Positions 25,521-34,919 of a DNA stretch of 64,000 bases are shown piece after piece. The position numbers and the translations under genes are program-made. Position 1 is the stretch's first letter, and the number at the start of each line of letters is the position of its first letter. The notes beneath the pieces are model-generated. The model ran no database searches, was not told the origin of the DNA, and saw only the letters and a list, made by a program, of their open reading frames with translations. The stretch lies in assembly GCA_039545315.1 (NCBI GenBank), contig BCIM01000002.1, forward strand, positions 709,369 to 773,368, in the 5' to 3' direction. The stretch is from Kondoa malvinella (Eukaryota > Basidiomycota > Agaricostilbomycetes > Agaricostilbales > Kondoaceae).

Positions 25521-26540
25521 TCACTTGAGCTCTTCCATCCTTCCTTTGAGCAATTTGATGACCGTTTCTAGACCGAGATTATAGCCCACATCAGGTCCTT
25601 GACCAGGTTTGGCCCGTGCGTGAGCGAAATCGATAGCCTTGACCGCACATGCCAGCTTCCTCTTTTCCTTCTCATCCTCGTCGTCCTCGTCTTCATCCTC
25701 GTCATCCTCTTCAGATTCAGAATCCACATCAGGTGATTTCAGCGCTTCTTCCAATGCTGCAGCGTCGCCTTCGTAGACAATCAGGATACTGCTTCCTACT
25801 AGTTGCCATTCGAGAGCTTTGACAGTATCGTAGTATTCTTGCACGCGCTCGGTGATGCGGGGTAGGACTTGTTTCAATAGTGACGAAGGCAGACCGCCCA
25901 TGCTACCTTCCGCGTCGGAGGAAGAAGGCAAAGCTTTCTGGGTGCCAGCTGGTAGATCAGAGACTTTGATAGACTTGCCATAGCTCTTGTCGGTTTTGAC
26001 GTATTCGCCGGAAGACGCGTTCCAGACCTTCAAATCCGGTCAGTAGGGGGCTTGTAAGAGACACAGAGTCAGACAGACCTGAAAACCAGTCAATCTGACA
26101 CCGGTTTCGAACGAAGTCGTCTCTTTGCTAGCCTTCTTCATGCGTTCAACCTTATCCTCGCTGCTCTCCTCGTCCCAAAATTGCGTCCCCAGCTTTATAT
26201 CAATAATGTTTGGCTTGACAAAGCGATGTGCGACATTCTCCAACACCACAGACGGCGTTTGGCCCTCGAAGGGCTCAATCTTTATCTCTCCAACGATTTG
26301 CTCCTCTTTCAATTGACCCTGTAACCTCAATGTACCATAGAATTTCGGTGTCCAATGCCCTACAAAGCCCGGCATGAGCGAAGGCGCCGTCGTCTCATAG
26401 GCCGTCGTCTCATAGAAATCGAGTTCGAGCTGATTTGTCGGTTTGATGATCAGCCCGCCTGTCGCGTCTTGGGAGATGGACGCAGGGTGGCCAGCTACTT
26501 GGCCTTCGTAAGTCGTTACATTCGTGAGGTCGGGCGCCAT
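25521..26540 (-). CDS. Inositol polyphosphate multikinase (Arg82/IPMK family)
   Basis: Phosphorylates Ins(1,4,5)P3 and InsP4 on the route to InsP5/InsP6, in the nucleus. The family signature PxxxDxKxG appears as KPNIIDIKLGTQ. Upstream is FYETT plus FVGHWTPKFYGTL, and downstream TGVRLTGFQVW, then the C-terminal LVGSSILIVYEGD (the SSLL-like motif) and KAIDFAHAR (the DFAH ATP/Mg site). Two exons are joined by one intron near 26030-26080. An Asp/Glu run of more than 20 residues lies between the last two motifs; acidic inserts at this place also occur in yeast Arg82, where the run contacts Mcm1/Arg80. ATG 26540 is the first in frame. Confidence 0.92.
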
Positions 26541-26853
26541 TCTGCAAATTGGATGTTGCTCTCAAAGCACCGGCTCGCTCGAATATACCTGGATTGCATG
26601 GGGATACCCTGACTGGCAGCCGCAGATCAGAACATACAGTATATTGTTATCAGGGCGGCAGCGCGGCTGTTGAACTCGCTTTGGCTTCTCTTTCGTTGGG
26701 CCTCTTTTCGCCTGCCAGTCTTTTGCGTATGCTTGCCTTCTTCTGCTTCTCGAACTCTTTCTCACTCTAGACCTCTATCTCTACCTCGTTCAGCTATTCC
26801 ATACCGGTTCCCTTTCCCCGGCTCACAATCTATCAAGCATCAACCACCAAAGC

Positions 26854-28007
26854 ATGCAACGATTAAGCAAAGAAGATATGGCAGCGATGCCGGCTCTGAT
26901 CAGTGAATACACGCGTCACCTCGAAGAGGAACAAGATTGGATCAGGCCAGCTAGCGCAAACTTTTCTTGCAACGATCCTGTTTCTCAGCAGCGGGACGAC
27001 ATCTTCAGAAGCTTACATCAACCTCTCCCTCAGATTCAGCTAGAGCACAGCAAGCAAACGACAAGAAACTTGATAGTCAATCATTATGTCTTTCGTCGCA
27101 TCTTTTCCGAAAATCCGGAAGCCTGTGTGAGAGCTTTGCACAAGTTGTACCCAACCACCTGGACAAATCCGAACACCCCGGTATGGACGACACGTTCATC
27201 TTCGTCATATCGGCAGATCAAGCATGCGACTCGTTCCGTGCTTTGGACATAGATCAAAGAGCAATCATCCTGCAATCCAACGTTCTGTTTACTATGCATC
27301 GTCTTTTAGCTCTATTCGTCCAAACATCCTATCGTGACTCTACTGGCGAGGACGTGGCAAAACTCAACAAGCCGTACATGACGCTGCAGAGGATGGCCAT
27401 TATGCTAGCCAAACAACGCGATGCGGTAGTGGATCTTGTGGTTGAAAGGACCCCTCCAGCGGTAAAGGCACTATGGCAGAAGCTGTTGCACACAATATTT
27501 GCCTGGACGAAAAAGTCAACGGTAGCAACTTCAGGGCATAGTTGGCTGTGCTATTGGTGCGCTACGCTCTGTATCACCTTCGGTCTGGATCTCCCAATAG
27601 GCTCAGAGGTGACCCTCAGTCCGGAAGAATGGCGCCTGGAACGGGAGCAAATCACTCCTCAAGAGCGACTGGATCAATGCATTAAATCATTGGACGGCAA
27701 CTTCCCCAAGTGGACCACAGATTTCATCTGCTTGGGCTGTGGTAGCCATTACACAGTGAAGACCCACAAACCTGCTCAACCGTTCAAAGTATGTTCTGGG
27801 TAAGGACGAGATTCTAAATTGCCTCCGCTGTAACTAATGCCCTTTGCTAGCTGCTCAACTGCCATGTACTGCTCTGGAGGATGCCAGGTGTCAGGTGTTT
27901 GCTCCTTTTATACAGATTACGTCGTGAGCTCATAATATGCCGTGTCAGATTGGAAGGCGGGACATGGCAAGCGCTGCTATGGCAAGAGACGAGACAAGAG
28001 CAGCTGA
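26854..28007 (+). CDS. MYND zinc-finger protein
   Basis: The C-terminus is a MYND finger assembled from three exons: FICLGCGSHYTVK, then CSTAMYCSGGCQ, then DWKAGHGKRCYGK, giving the C-C-C-C-C-C-H-C ligand order. MYND fingers bind Pro-rich partner peptides. The upstream 280 residues are helical and not recognised. The ATG at 26854 starts QRLSKEDMAAMPALISEYTR. The first reading frame must shift near 27.1 kb; a 56-nt intron at 27076-27131 restores the frame exactly (joining RNLI to SFAQVVPNHL), though its 3' end is only weakly pyrimidine-rich. Later introns start about 27801 and 27882. The left arm of the inverted repeat begins within about 60 bp of the stop. Confidence 0.75.
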
Positions 28008-28059
28008 AGGGAGACAGATGTTGCTAGTGACGCAAAGGAGGATGCTTATCAAGCCTAGG

Positions 28060-28260
28060 CAAGGTAATGGAATTGACCTGCCTGGCGTTGGGCTGTGTGT
28101 CTATGTTATGATTGATACGGGAGAGGTTCAGAGCTTTGACAGACATCTGACTGCTTCCTGTGTCTTGTGGCCTTGTAAACAGGAATGGAGTTCGTTGAGT
28201 CTGGCACGAGGGGCAAAGGAGGTGTCAAGTTTCAAAACTTGACCGGCTGTCAAGTCTACT
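28060..28260 (+). pseudogene. Partial copy of the gene at 33035-33389
   Basis: Plus-strand coding-like pieces LCVYVMIDTGEVQ and RGKGGVKFQ parallel VSVRLMVDGEEQ and AKGGVKFET of the intact gene in the right arm, in the same order and spacing. The 5' half of that gene is missing here; the copy begins just after the MYND gene. No ATG-to-stop model equivalent to the right-arm gene can be built, so it is read as a truncated duplicate. Confidence 0.45.
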
Positions 28261-28445
28261 ACTACTACTACAAGTTTGGTGTGAAATGGGTCCACATCGG
28301 TGATAAGCTGGGTACGCGTATATGGTTTCTCCCCCGTCTTTGTACAAGCCTTTTTTTTTTCTCTGGTCTCGATGCAAAGAGTACATGATGCCTGAGCACT
28401 TATTTATCAATAGCTGTCAAGGAGCTCCCAGCCCAGTCTCAGATC

Positions 28446-28551
28446 TTCTGCATGCTTTTACCGAAATATGACTGCTTTATACATCGACTCTTCTTTTTTT
28501 TGACTTCTGCATACTTTTCTCAAGAAGTACTGCTTCAGACATCGACTCTTT
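28446..28551. repeat. Imperfect tandem repeat, two copies, 59-bp period
   Basis: Two copies of a roughly 48-base unit start at 28446 and 28505. Both begin TTCTGCAT and both end ATCGACTCTT, with a poly-T run between them. The corresponding place in the right arm (around 32880-32830, reverse complement) has only one copy, so the duplication arose after the arms separated or was lost on the right. Confidence 0.7.
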
Positions 28552-28671
28552 GACTATCTGCAGGCTGCACCATTCTATGGATCTGATGATCCAGCTAGTC
28601 AAGGCTTCCGCACGGGCCTTGACTCCATGCATGCAATAAGGAGAGCTTCAAACCCTCTGCCGTTGACCTGC

Positions 28672-28963
28672 CTAGGTTTCTCTCGCATCGTTTGCTCTTG
28701 CAGTCAATTCGCGCAATGCTCTTTCAATTTTCGGCGCTGTCTCCTGCGCTGGCACCGATCATGGACCGTGGACCAGTGAGTGCCCGTCGCATTTGCAAGT
28801 ACAAATACCATTCAAGTCGGCCTCCTACCTTCACAAGGTATGAGCTGTAACGACGCAGAGAGGGATGGTCGATAGCACTGATATAGTGATCCGAAGAATG
28901 AGAGAAAGAGCGTTTAAGAGAAGAGCGGTCGTTAGGAGGGCGCAAGTTAGGCCTCAGGCTCAT
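28672..28963 (-). CDS. Short unknown protein encoded in the left arm
   Basis: Two exons, 28963-28835 and 28743-28672, joined in phase 0 by a 91-nt GT-AG intron, give 66 residues. Exon 1 is basic and Ser-rich (MSLRPNLRPPNDRSSLKRSF...). Exon 2 is a charged amphipathic helix, KIERALRELTARANDARET. The exon-2 sequence recurs in the right arm as MERALRGLTVRTDHARET on the opposite strand, which argues it is or was coding. No known family was recognised. The N-terminal exon is outside the conserved blocks. Confidence 0.4.
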
Positions 28964-29283
28964 AACCTTATAAAGATGGGCGCGCTGCTCCGACTCTCAG
29001 CCACTTGATACAATCGAGATGAGATGAGAAGAAGAAGCAGAACCGAAAACAGAAACAGTCCTTCGCTATTTTCATCGAGCCCGGCTGTTCTGTTCTTCCC
29101 CTCTCTCTTGGTCAGGGCATCAGACCAGACTGTCCTGGTCTCCTTATTGTCTCTCCGTCAACAAGTTGAAGCGACTCTTCCAATCCATTTCCAACAGAAA
29201 GTTATACTGTACTCGAAAATTGTATCAATGTATTGCGTTCTTATGACCGAGATTGACGTACATTACAATTCATCTCAGTCAAT
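28964..29283. other. Spacer between short gene and HNH gene
   Basis: A plus-strand ATG frame (about 29024-29287) is low-complexity at its start and has no splice or homology support. A TATAAAG element is present just upstream of the short gene. Nothing else was seen. Confidence 0.4.
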
Positions 29284-30921
29284 CTAATCGCTACCCAGGC
29301 CCGCTGAGAACCCTCTGATCCTCATCCGGCAACATTGCGCATAGTGCCAGTCCATCAGGCGAGGGTCCGGAACTTGAAATTCATCATGACCTGGAAATAA
29401 ACGAAACACTGTGGCGGGATCGATGACTTTGCCATGGTACATTCCTTCAAACCTGGGATCGAAGCTGTGAAAGATGATTTTGTCGTCCTACAACAGGCGC
29501 TTGAGCGAATTACGCAGACGTTATAGCCAAACTCACGCGCGTATAAAAAGAACACTGAAACATATCGTACGCTCTATGGATGCTCGTGACTAATAGAACT
29601 GCGGCTGAAGTTTCGTACGCCGGATCTGGTACATCTGGGCCAAAGATAGAAGCGTAGATCTATCAAGGGTCAACCTTTGAATTAAAAAAAGACAGGCAGA
29701 CTGACATCGGCGCGTCGTTTCGGCACTAGGTGTGCAGCATGACATAGTTGTGCGGATTTGCCGCTGACGATACAGATCCCATCCCTTATCAAGAGATTTT
29801 CCCGGAGGGTTGACTTCAGATATTGTGAGCATGGATTGAAGGCATAGAGTACATGGAACCTTACTTGCATCGTGGATATTTGTGACTCTGAAAGGGATGT
29901 AGTATCATTGAAGGTCTCACCGTCCCTGTGCGGTACCTGAGAATAACGTCCGTCCGGCCCCGAAGCCCATGTGAAGGCATCGCCAAGAGCTAGTAAGGAG
30001 CTATAAGAGAAAACAAAAGTCCCACGCAAACAGAAAAACGTTGCTTACTAGGAATGAAAGTGTATTCAAACTCTCCCCGACCGACTGAGGCTTCCCATGG
30101 AATATCAGGCACTACAGGTTGTCCAGTATTGCTCGACTTGAGAACGCCAGCTTCGTTGACGAGGACCGAACATAAACGTGCAATATCACGCCAAAGCGTC
30201 AAGCGGCCCGACTCGAGCCAATTCACAGGTAACTTGAAAGGTTGGCCATCATAGCCGTGACAGTGAATGGATATAACGGAGGCCCTATGCCAGGTCAACT
30301 TCTTGTAGTGTAGCGCATTCTTTGGTAGTTCAAGTATAGCGGCAGCGTCCATGCAAAGTACTGTTCCAAGAGATTAATGCGGACTCGTAGCCACACTTCC
30401 ACCATACGTACTTTGAAGTTATTCGTTTAAAACTTACTTCCAGTAGGGTTTGGCACCGTTGGCGGTTCGCAAAAGACACTTGAGCACTGCTTCTGCCTGT
30501 ATCCGTGTGCGATCCCGCTTGACAGTACCAGAATGTCGGACGGTGAACGTTTCGGAAGAAGAGTACAAGGCACAAAATGATATCGAATGAGGACGGCGCT
30601 CCTCCTCTAACGGAAAGAGCGCCTTCCCCTGGACGGGCGCGATGACCAGGGACTGATCCCAAGTCACGCTGAGTCTCTCCTACTACTATTGCAAACCTCA
30701 TAAATTGCAAGTCAAAACATGACCTCGCTCGAAATTCCCAGAGCTCCTTCGTCTGTTCGTGGAGCTTTTGTAGCTGTTTATCGTCTTCTCGCACGGGCAG
30801 GTGTCTTTCAGAACTATCGGTGTATAATAGTGATAGCGTAGGGTTACGTTCAGTGGGATTGGCAAGGGTGTCGGCTGGTGTAGCTCGGTTTTGTTTGTAG
30901 CTCACCAATATGAGTGGCCAT
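29284..30921 (-). CDS. Fungal HNH-endonuclease-domain protein (HNH_2 type)
   Basis: The nuclease core spans two exons: LLIRDGICIVSGKSAQLCHA then HAAHLVPKRRAD, followed after an intron by IYASIFGPDVPDPAYE, SIHRAYDMFQCSFYTRDDK and DPRFEGMYHGKVI. The C-x-V-S/T-G turn, the AAHLVP histidine and the later H-RAYD histidine fit the HNH_2 pattern common in basidiomycete and ascomycete accessory genes. The upstream region includes ELPKNALHYKKLTWHRASV and FPLEEERRPHSISF. The 3' end (TAG 29284-29286) and the four last exons are firm; the first exon (ATG 30921) is tentative because phases do not close cleanly. There is no signal peptide. It is the central gene between the two inverted arms. DNA cleavage is inferred from the fold only. 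Confidence 0.65.
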
Positions 30922-31608
30922 TAGTGCCATGCAACAGGATCCTCCAAGGCATTGATCACACGTGGGCCACAAGGGAGACCAGGGTGGAGGGTGTGATTAA
31001 TGCAAACTATTTGTCTTGCGCTGCAGCGAAAGATAGCGCCCATATCTCGCAGAGTGAGCTGCAGAAGGTCGGCCTCGGGCTTGCGAAAATGCAGGACCTC
31101 TCTTGCATTGAGTTTCTGCTTTATAATGGTATATCGTTTCAAAAGTTTAGAGCTCCAGCTTCGACCTGATAGGCTTAGCGAGACAGTCTCTGCCGTGTAA
31201 GAAGCTGGAAGTAGACACAAGCTGTGTAGAGGTAAATGATTTGGTTCGTGATTGTTCACAATCGAGAGCCATTTTGCAAAAGAATGCACCCCAATCAGAG
31301 CAGCAACAAGTTCCCTTGTGTCCTTTGATGTAGACCCCGTGCGCCATAAGATAGTGTCGGCCCACTTGAGTAAGAGTCGCTAGTTCGCCCAAGATGCCCA
31401 GCCGTGCAGATACCCAGCCGTGCGTGGTGTCAAGTTGCCATTGGGAGTAGAATATCTATTTGCTGGGCATTAGCAGCGTTTTGCGATGGAGACACGAATC
31501 TCGACGACTTGCATAGTTCGAAAATTCACGAGTGTAATCTTCTCCCACTTGTCTGCCGTATCTACGGAAAATCACCTGCCACATACACGTCTGCTATCGC
31601 TTGTGGAC
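30922..31608. other. Spacer upstream of the HNH gene
   Basis: Frames here are short and lack ATG starts or splice partners. A short direct duplication, CCCAGCCGTGC, occurs near 31396 and 31416. No gene or RNA is supported. Confidence 0.4.
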
Positions 31609-32580
31609 TCATGCTTGCGGTAGATCACATAAACGCAGCAGGTCATCGAAGTCCAGATTGGCGCTGGAAGCTGGATCTACAGGCCGGATAAGGGAAGCCA
31701 AAAGATCGTCAAAATTACCAGGCATTCCCAACGGTGCGACTGGGGCTGCACCGAATCCCGCTAGGAGTGCATCTACATCCACATCTGCTGGCAAAAGCTT
31801 TGCGCCCACGGAGAACTGAGCCGGTTGTCCTGCTCTGGAGCTTCCCACTGAGTTGTCGAACGTGGCCAAAATTTCCCTCTTCGGCATCCGTAAAGTTGTT
31901 ATCATCTGAGATGGGAGGGCCGATCAACACTCACTGACGACAAGGTTCGATGACAGAAGCTCGCCACTGGCGTCGTCGGCAATAAAAGAACGCATGGGCT
32001 CACGATACCTGTCGACATCATTAGCCATTGCCATGCCCAGACCGTCGTACGGGGGAGGTGCGCCAAGAAATGTGTCTCCGAGCATCAAGCGTCGGACAGC
32101 TGCATCAAGTTCATGCATGCCATTGCGGGGGCAAGAAGACCTTGCGAAACGGCTTCGCGATGCAGCAGATCTTGATATGGCTTCAGCTGATGACTGATGC
32201 TCATGGTGGCATCTTGGCGATGTTGGATTTCGTGATCGAGGTACGTAGCCAAAATTCGTGCCCATTGTCTTTTGCCCATTTCCCTTTTGCCGGTCGAAGG
32301 ACTGGCTTGTCGAAGATCACGAATCCTATTGGCTGGATCTCGTGATCTAGCAGTGGGATATTCATAGATTGTCATGTTGTCTTCTGTGTTGGTGATGAGT
32401 TACACTTCAAGCAGGCCATCGATGACCGACTCACTCGATACCAGGTCAGCCACCGGTTCTTCGGCTTTTCATGATGATAAAAGCTGGTGTAAGACTGTCA
32501 ACACATGTCAGATCCAAACAAGCTCTGTATCTACTCATCGCTTTGCCAGGAGCTTTATCGAGAATCTGTTTAAACCATTG
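31609..32580 (-). pseudogene. Unknown fast-evolving or broken gene within the island
   Basis: Minus-strand coding-like blocks follow one another: RYTQWFKQILDKAPGKAM (32.5 kb), YEYPTARSRDPANRIRDLRQ and GKREMGKRQWARILA (32.3 kb), NGMHELDAAVRRLMLGDTFL and DDASGELLSSNLVV (32.0 kb), and a C-terminal block with two FDDLL motifs (GNFDDLLASLI and LDFDDLLRLC) ending at 31609. Joining them needs unusually short introns (29-41 nt) and one unexplained frame change near 31850. The two acidic-hydrophobic FDDLL motifs resemble transactivation or docking motifs, and the middle is strongly basic, which would fit a DNA-binding regulator, but this is speculation. It could be a real gene with small introns or a decaying one. 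Confidence 0.35.
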
Positions 32581-32862
32581 AGTGTAACGTGTCTCATGCA
32601 ATGTAAGGATGAGATGAGTTAAGTGGCAATTTGTACTTGTCCAGGCCAGGGCACTTACTGGTCCATGGTCCATGATCATTGCGGCCGAAGGATGAAGCAC
32701 CGAAGAATGGAAAGAGCATTGCGCGGATTGACTGTAAGAACAGACCATGCGAGAGAGACACAGACAGGTCAAGAGCGAAGAGTGTTGAAGCCCTCCTTTT
32801 GTAGGCATAAGTCAAGGCCCGTACATGAGGTCTATGCTCGAAGGACCAAGCGTATTCTTTGA
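32395..32862 (+). CDS. Right-arm counterpart of the short unknown gene
   Basis: Opposite in strand to the left-arm short gene and in mirror position. The second part contains MERALRGLTVRTDHARET, matching the helix encoded in the left arm. A first exon starting MSYTSSRPSMTDSLDTRS could be joined through an intron from about 32604, but a one-base indel relative to the left copy changes the frame, so this copy may be defective. Its first exon would overlap the opposite-strand unknown gene, and one of the two is probably wrong. Confidence 0.25.
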
Positions 32863-33240
32863 GCAAAGCATGCAGAAGATCTGTGATCAGGCTGTAAACT
32901 TTTTGACAGCTATTGTTACCTACGTGCTCAAGCGTCGTGCATTCTTTGCATTAAGTCCATCGAAAATTACAGATGTAAAAATTGCCGGAAAACCCATCTA
33001 AGCGCTCCAGCTTATCTCCGATGTTGACAGCCGGTCAAGTTTCAAATTTGACACCTCCTTTGGCGGCCGTCGTGTGGGAGACGATACGACCTTTGAAGTT
33101 GCAGGCCTTTCCCGCAGCTAGCACAGCACGATCCTGCCAATCACCTTGAGACAAGCATGCTTTACACATGCTGAGACAGGCTGACCTGTTCCTCTCCATC
33201 AACCATCAATCTCACAGAGACGTCATGCCGGTCGCTGCTG
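32590..33240. repeat. Right arm of the diverged inverted repeat pair
   Basis: Reverse-complement counterpart of about 28060-28840; see the left arm for matching blocks. It includes the 3' half of the minus-strand gene at 33035-33389 and the helix-coding exon of the short gene. The core between the arms is about 3.7 kb. Confidence 0.75.
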
Positions 33241-33389
33241 ACGCGCACATTGAACCTCTGGCCATCTTGCGATTCTACAAAGCTGCTGGCTTTTCTGGCT
33301 GTCCCCTCTGACGTTGAGCTGTATTCGGTAGCGACACCACTAGCAGTCTCAAGAGTAGCTCGAAGACCTAGCGAGTCAATTACAGGCAT
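33035..33389 (-). CDS. Small protein, DUF7918-like beta-rich domain (tentative)
   Basis: ATG 33389 begins MPVIDSLGLRATLETASGV. One intron (about 33144-33187) leads to DWQDRAVLAAGKACNFKGRI and ends AKGGVKFET at TGA 33035-33037, about 103 residues. The pattern of an aliphatic strand, a Cys/Ser segment, GQRFNVRV, then VRLMVDGEE recalls the fungal domain in which a FxVxV strand is followed by VYVDG, but I am not sure of the family. The 3' half is duplicated in the left arm. An upstream extension to 33446 exists only with a TTG start. Confidence 0.45.
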
Positions 33390-33631
33390 GCTTGTGTGCA
33401 GCGTTAAGCGATAGTGGTCGTCTTGGACAGGTGAGACGCGTGTCAAAAGTAAACACCTCGCCGCTTGCTGTTATCCTCTGCTCTGCGCGCTGCTGTGAGC
33501 TGTATTATTGACCATGCGCGTCTTGTTGTCTGCGAGCACATGCCGCTCGTTCATGACGCTTTTTGCCAAGACTTCTTTAAAACTCGCGGTCACAGCTTTC
33601 TGCCTCTCTTTCCTGCACAAAACACATACAT

Positions 33632-34797
33632 CATGCTCACCTGCGCCATTTTATTAGCCCTCGGCAGCTTCACATCTGCACTTCCAGCAGCAGATTTGCA
33701 CAGACGGCAAGATGCCTCAAGCGTTGCTCAAGTAGGAACATCTATACCGCCTGTCCCGCTACCGTCGCCTATCACTGTGGAAACATCCATCCCTCCTGTA
33801 TCTCTCCCGAGCCCAATTAGCAGCTCGACTCGCCAGGCTGCCAGCGCGACTATTTCAGGTGCTACAGCGGCAGTAGCTTCCATGACACCTATCACAGAGC
33901 TACCAGGCTACTATCCAGGCTACCCATGCCCTGATGGCTACTTGTTGAGCTATGCAGAAGATCAACGAACCTTTCCTTATGACTCAGAAGTATTTCAAGA
34001 GTTAGGTATTTGGGGTGTATGTCAGAAATTTACACACGGCTGTCCTACTTACTGACCTCTATCCACAGGATTGGCTCAAAGCGCCGTCAGTCTGAATCTG
34101 AAAAGCACAGCTCCAGCTTATCTATTCGCAGTCAATATGGGGAAGTGCAAATCAACCCTTCTGAAGAGGGCATCAATGGCTCTAGCCGTCTTCGCAGCGT
34201 GTGAGTGCCTCGCTTGCTTAAAGCTGCTGTGCTTATGCGCTGCCTGTAGGCCTGGCTTCTCTGCAATCACCGAGACTTTGATCAATTCGACAAACAGCGA
34301 CACTTTCTACCAGGCTGGTGAGTCAATGCCTGGAGAGCCTTGAATAAGCTTACTCGCACTGGACAGACTCCAACCTCACCGCTCCTATCGTTCGAGATGA
34401 TCACTCGATCGCAACCTGGAGCCATGTTTTCCAGACCTATATCAACGAGACTGGTGAAACACCGACAAGCACCGGCAGGCCAAGTACTACGGTCAAGATC
34501 TTTGCCAATGCTTGCGGCCAGAATCAGAGTGAGTCCTTCTGTCCGGACCTTCTGGTGTCACTTATCCCAATCATCAGCCATTACGGTCAATCACCTCGAA
34601 TTCTTGTTTGGATACACTTTCGGAACAATCGCGCAAGTACTTGAAGAACAGCCTGCTGGATCTGTGAGTTATCGATGAATCGTTTTTCGGCCTATCTCAT
34701 CAATTTTGTTCAGGCCACTCTCGGCAGTGTTGCTGCATCACCAACCATGCAGACCAACTCGATTCAGTCGATGGTTGCGTCGGCACTGGGCGCATAA
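33632..34797 (+). CDS. Secreted protein of unknown function
   Basis: MLTCAILLALGSFTSALPAA is a signal peptide, followed by DLHRRQ, a likely Kex2-type processing site, and a Pro/Ser/Thr-rich linker. The mature domain begins near CPDGYLLSYAEDQRTFPYD. Six exons join in consistent phase through short introns (about 34005-34067, 34196-34248, 34317-34367, 34530-34577 and a last one near 34660-34712). Several N-glycosylation sequons (NST, NLT, NET) are present. The C-terminus, rich in small residues (SMVASALGA), could be a weak GPI-type signal, though it lacks a strong hydrophobic run. No domain recognised; the context of other secreted genes suggests a cell-surface or extracellular role. Confidence 0.6.
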
Positions 34798-34919
34798 TCA
34801 GCGCATACTGTGGTCAGACGAGCAGACGGTCAATGTAAAATAGAGCAACTGTACAAGTCGTTACAAATCGGTGCAATGTACAAATACTGCAATAGGCACA
34901 AATACTGTGTACACACCCC

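Larger units (their letters stand above)
28060..28840. repeat. Left arm of a diverged inverted repeat pair
   Basis: This stretch matches the reverse complement of about 32590-33240 with interruptions. The best blocks by eye are 28212-28253 against 33064-33024 (about 38 of 42 bases alike), 28701-28726 against 32734-32704, and 28757-28785 against 32677-32649. Order and orientation of the blocks are preserved. The left arm is longer because of a local tandem duplication and a (TAC)n run near 28257. Confidence 0.75.

Noticed and set aside
27937..28242. Plus-strand ORF of 101 codons after the MYND gene
   Set aside because: The first part is the last MYND exon in another frame; the remainder is the truncated duplicate in the left arm, not an independent gene.
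32250..32480. HMG-box or mating-type gene, suggested by KPKNRWLTWYR
   Set aside because: The resemblance covers only about ten residues, the frame does not splice onward, and no other HMG-box landmarks follow.
28060..33240. Classic DNA transposon with terminal inverted repeats and transposase
   Set aside because: The arms are long, diverged and gene-bearing rather than short termini, and no transposase or target-site duplication was recognised; HNH alone is not a transposase signature.
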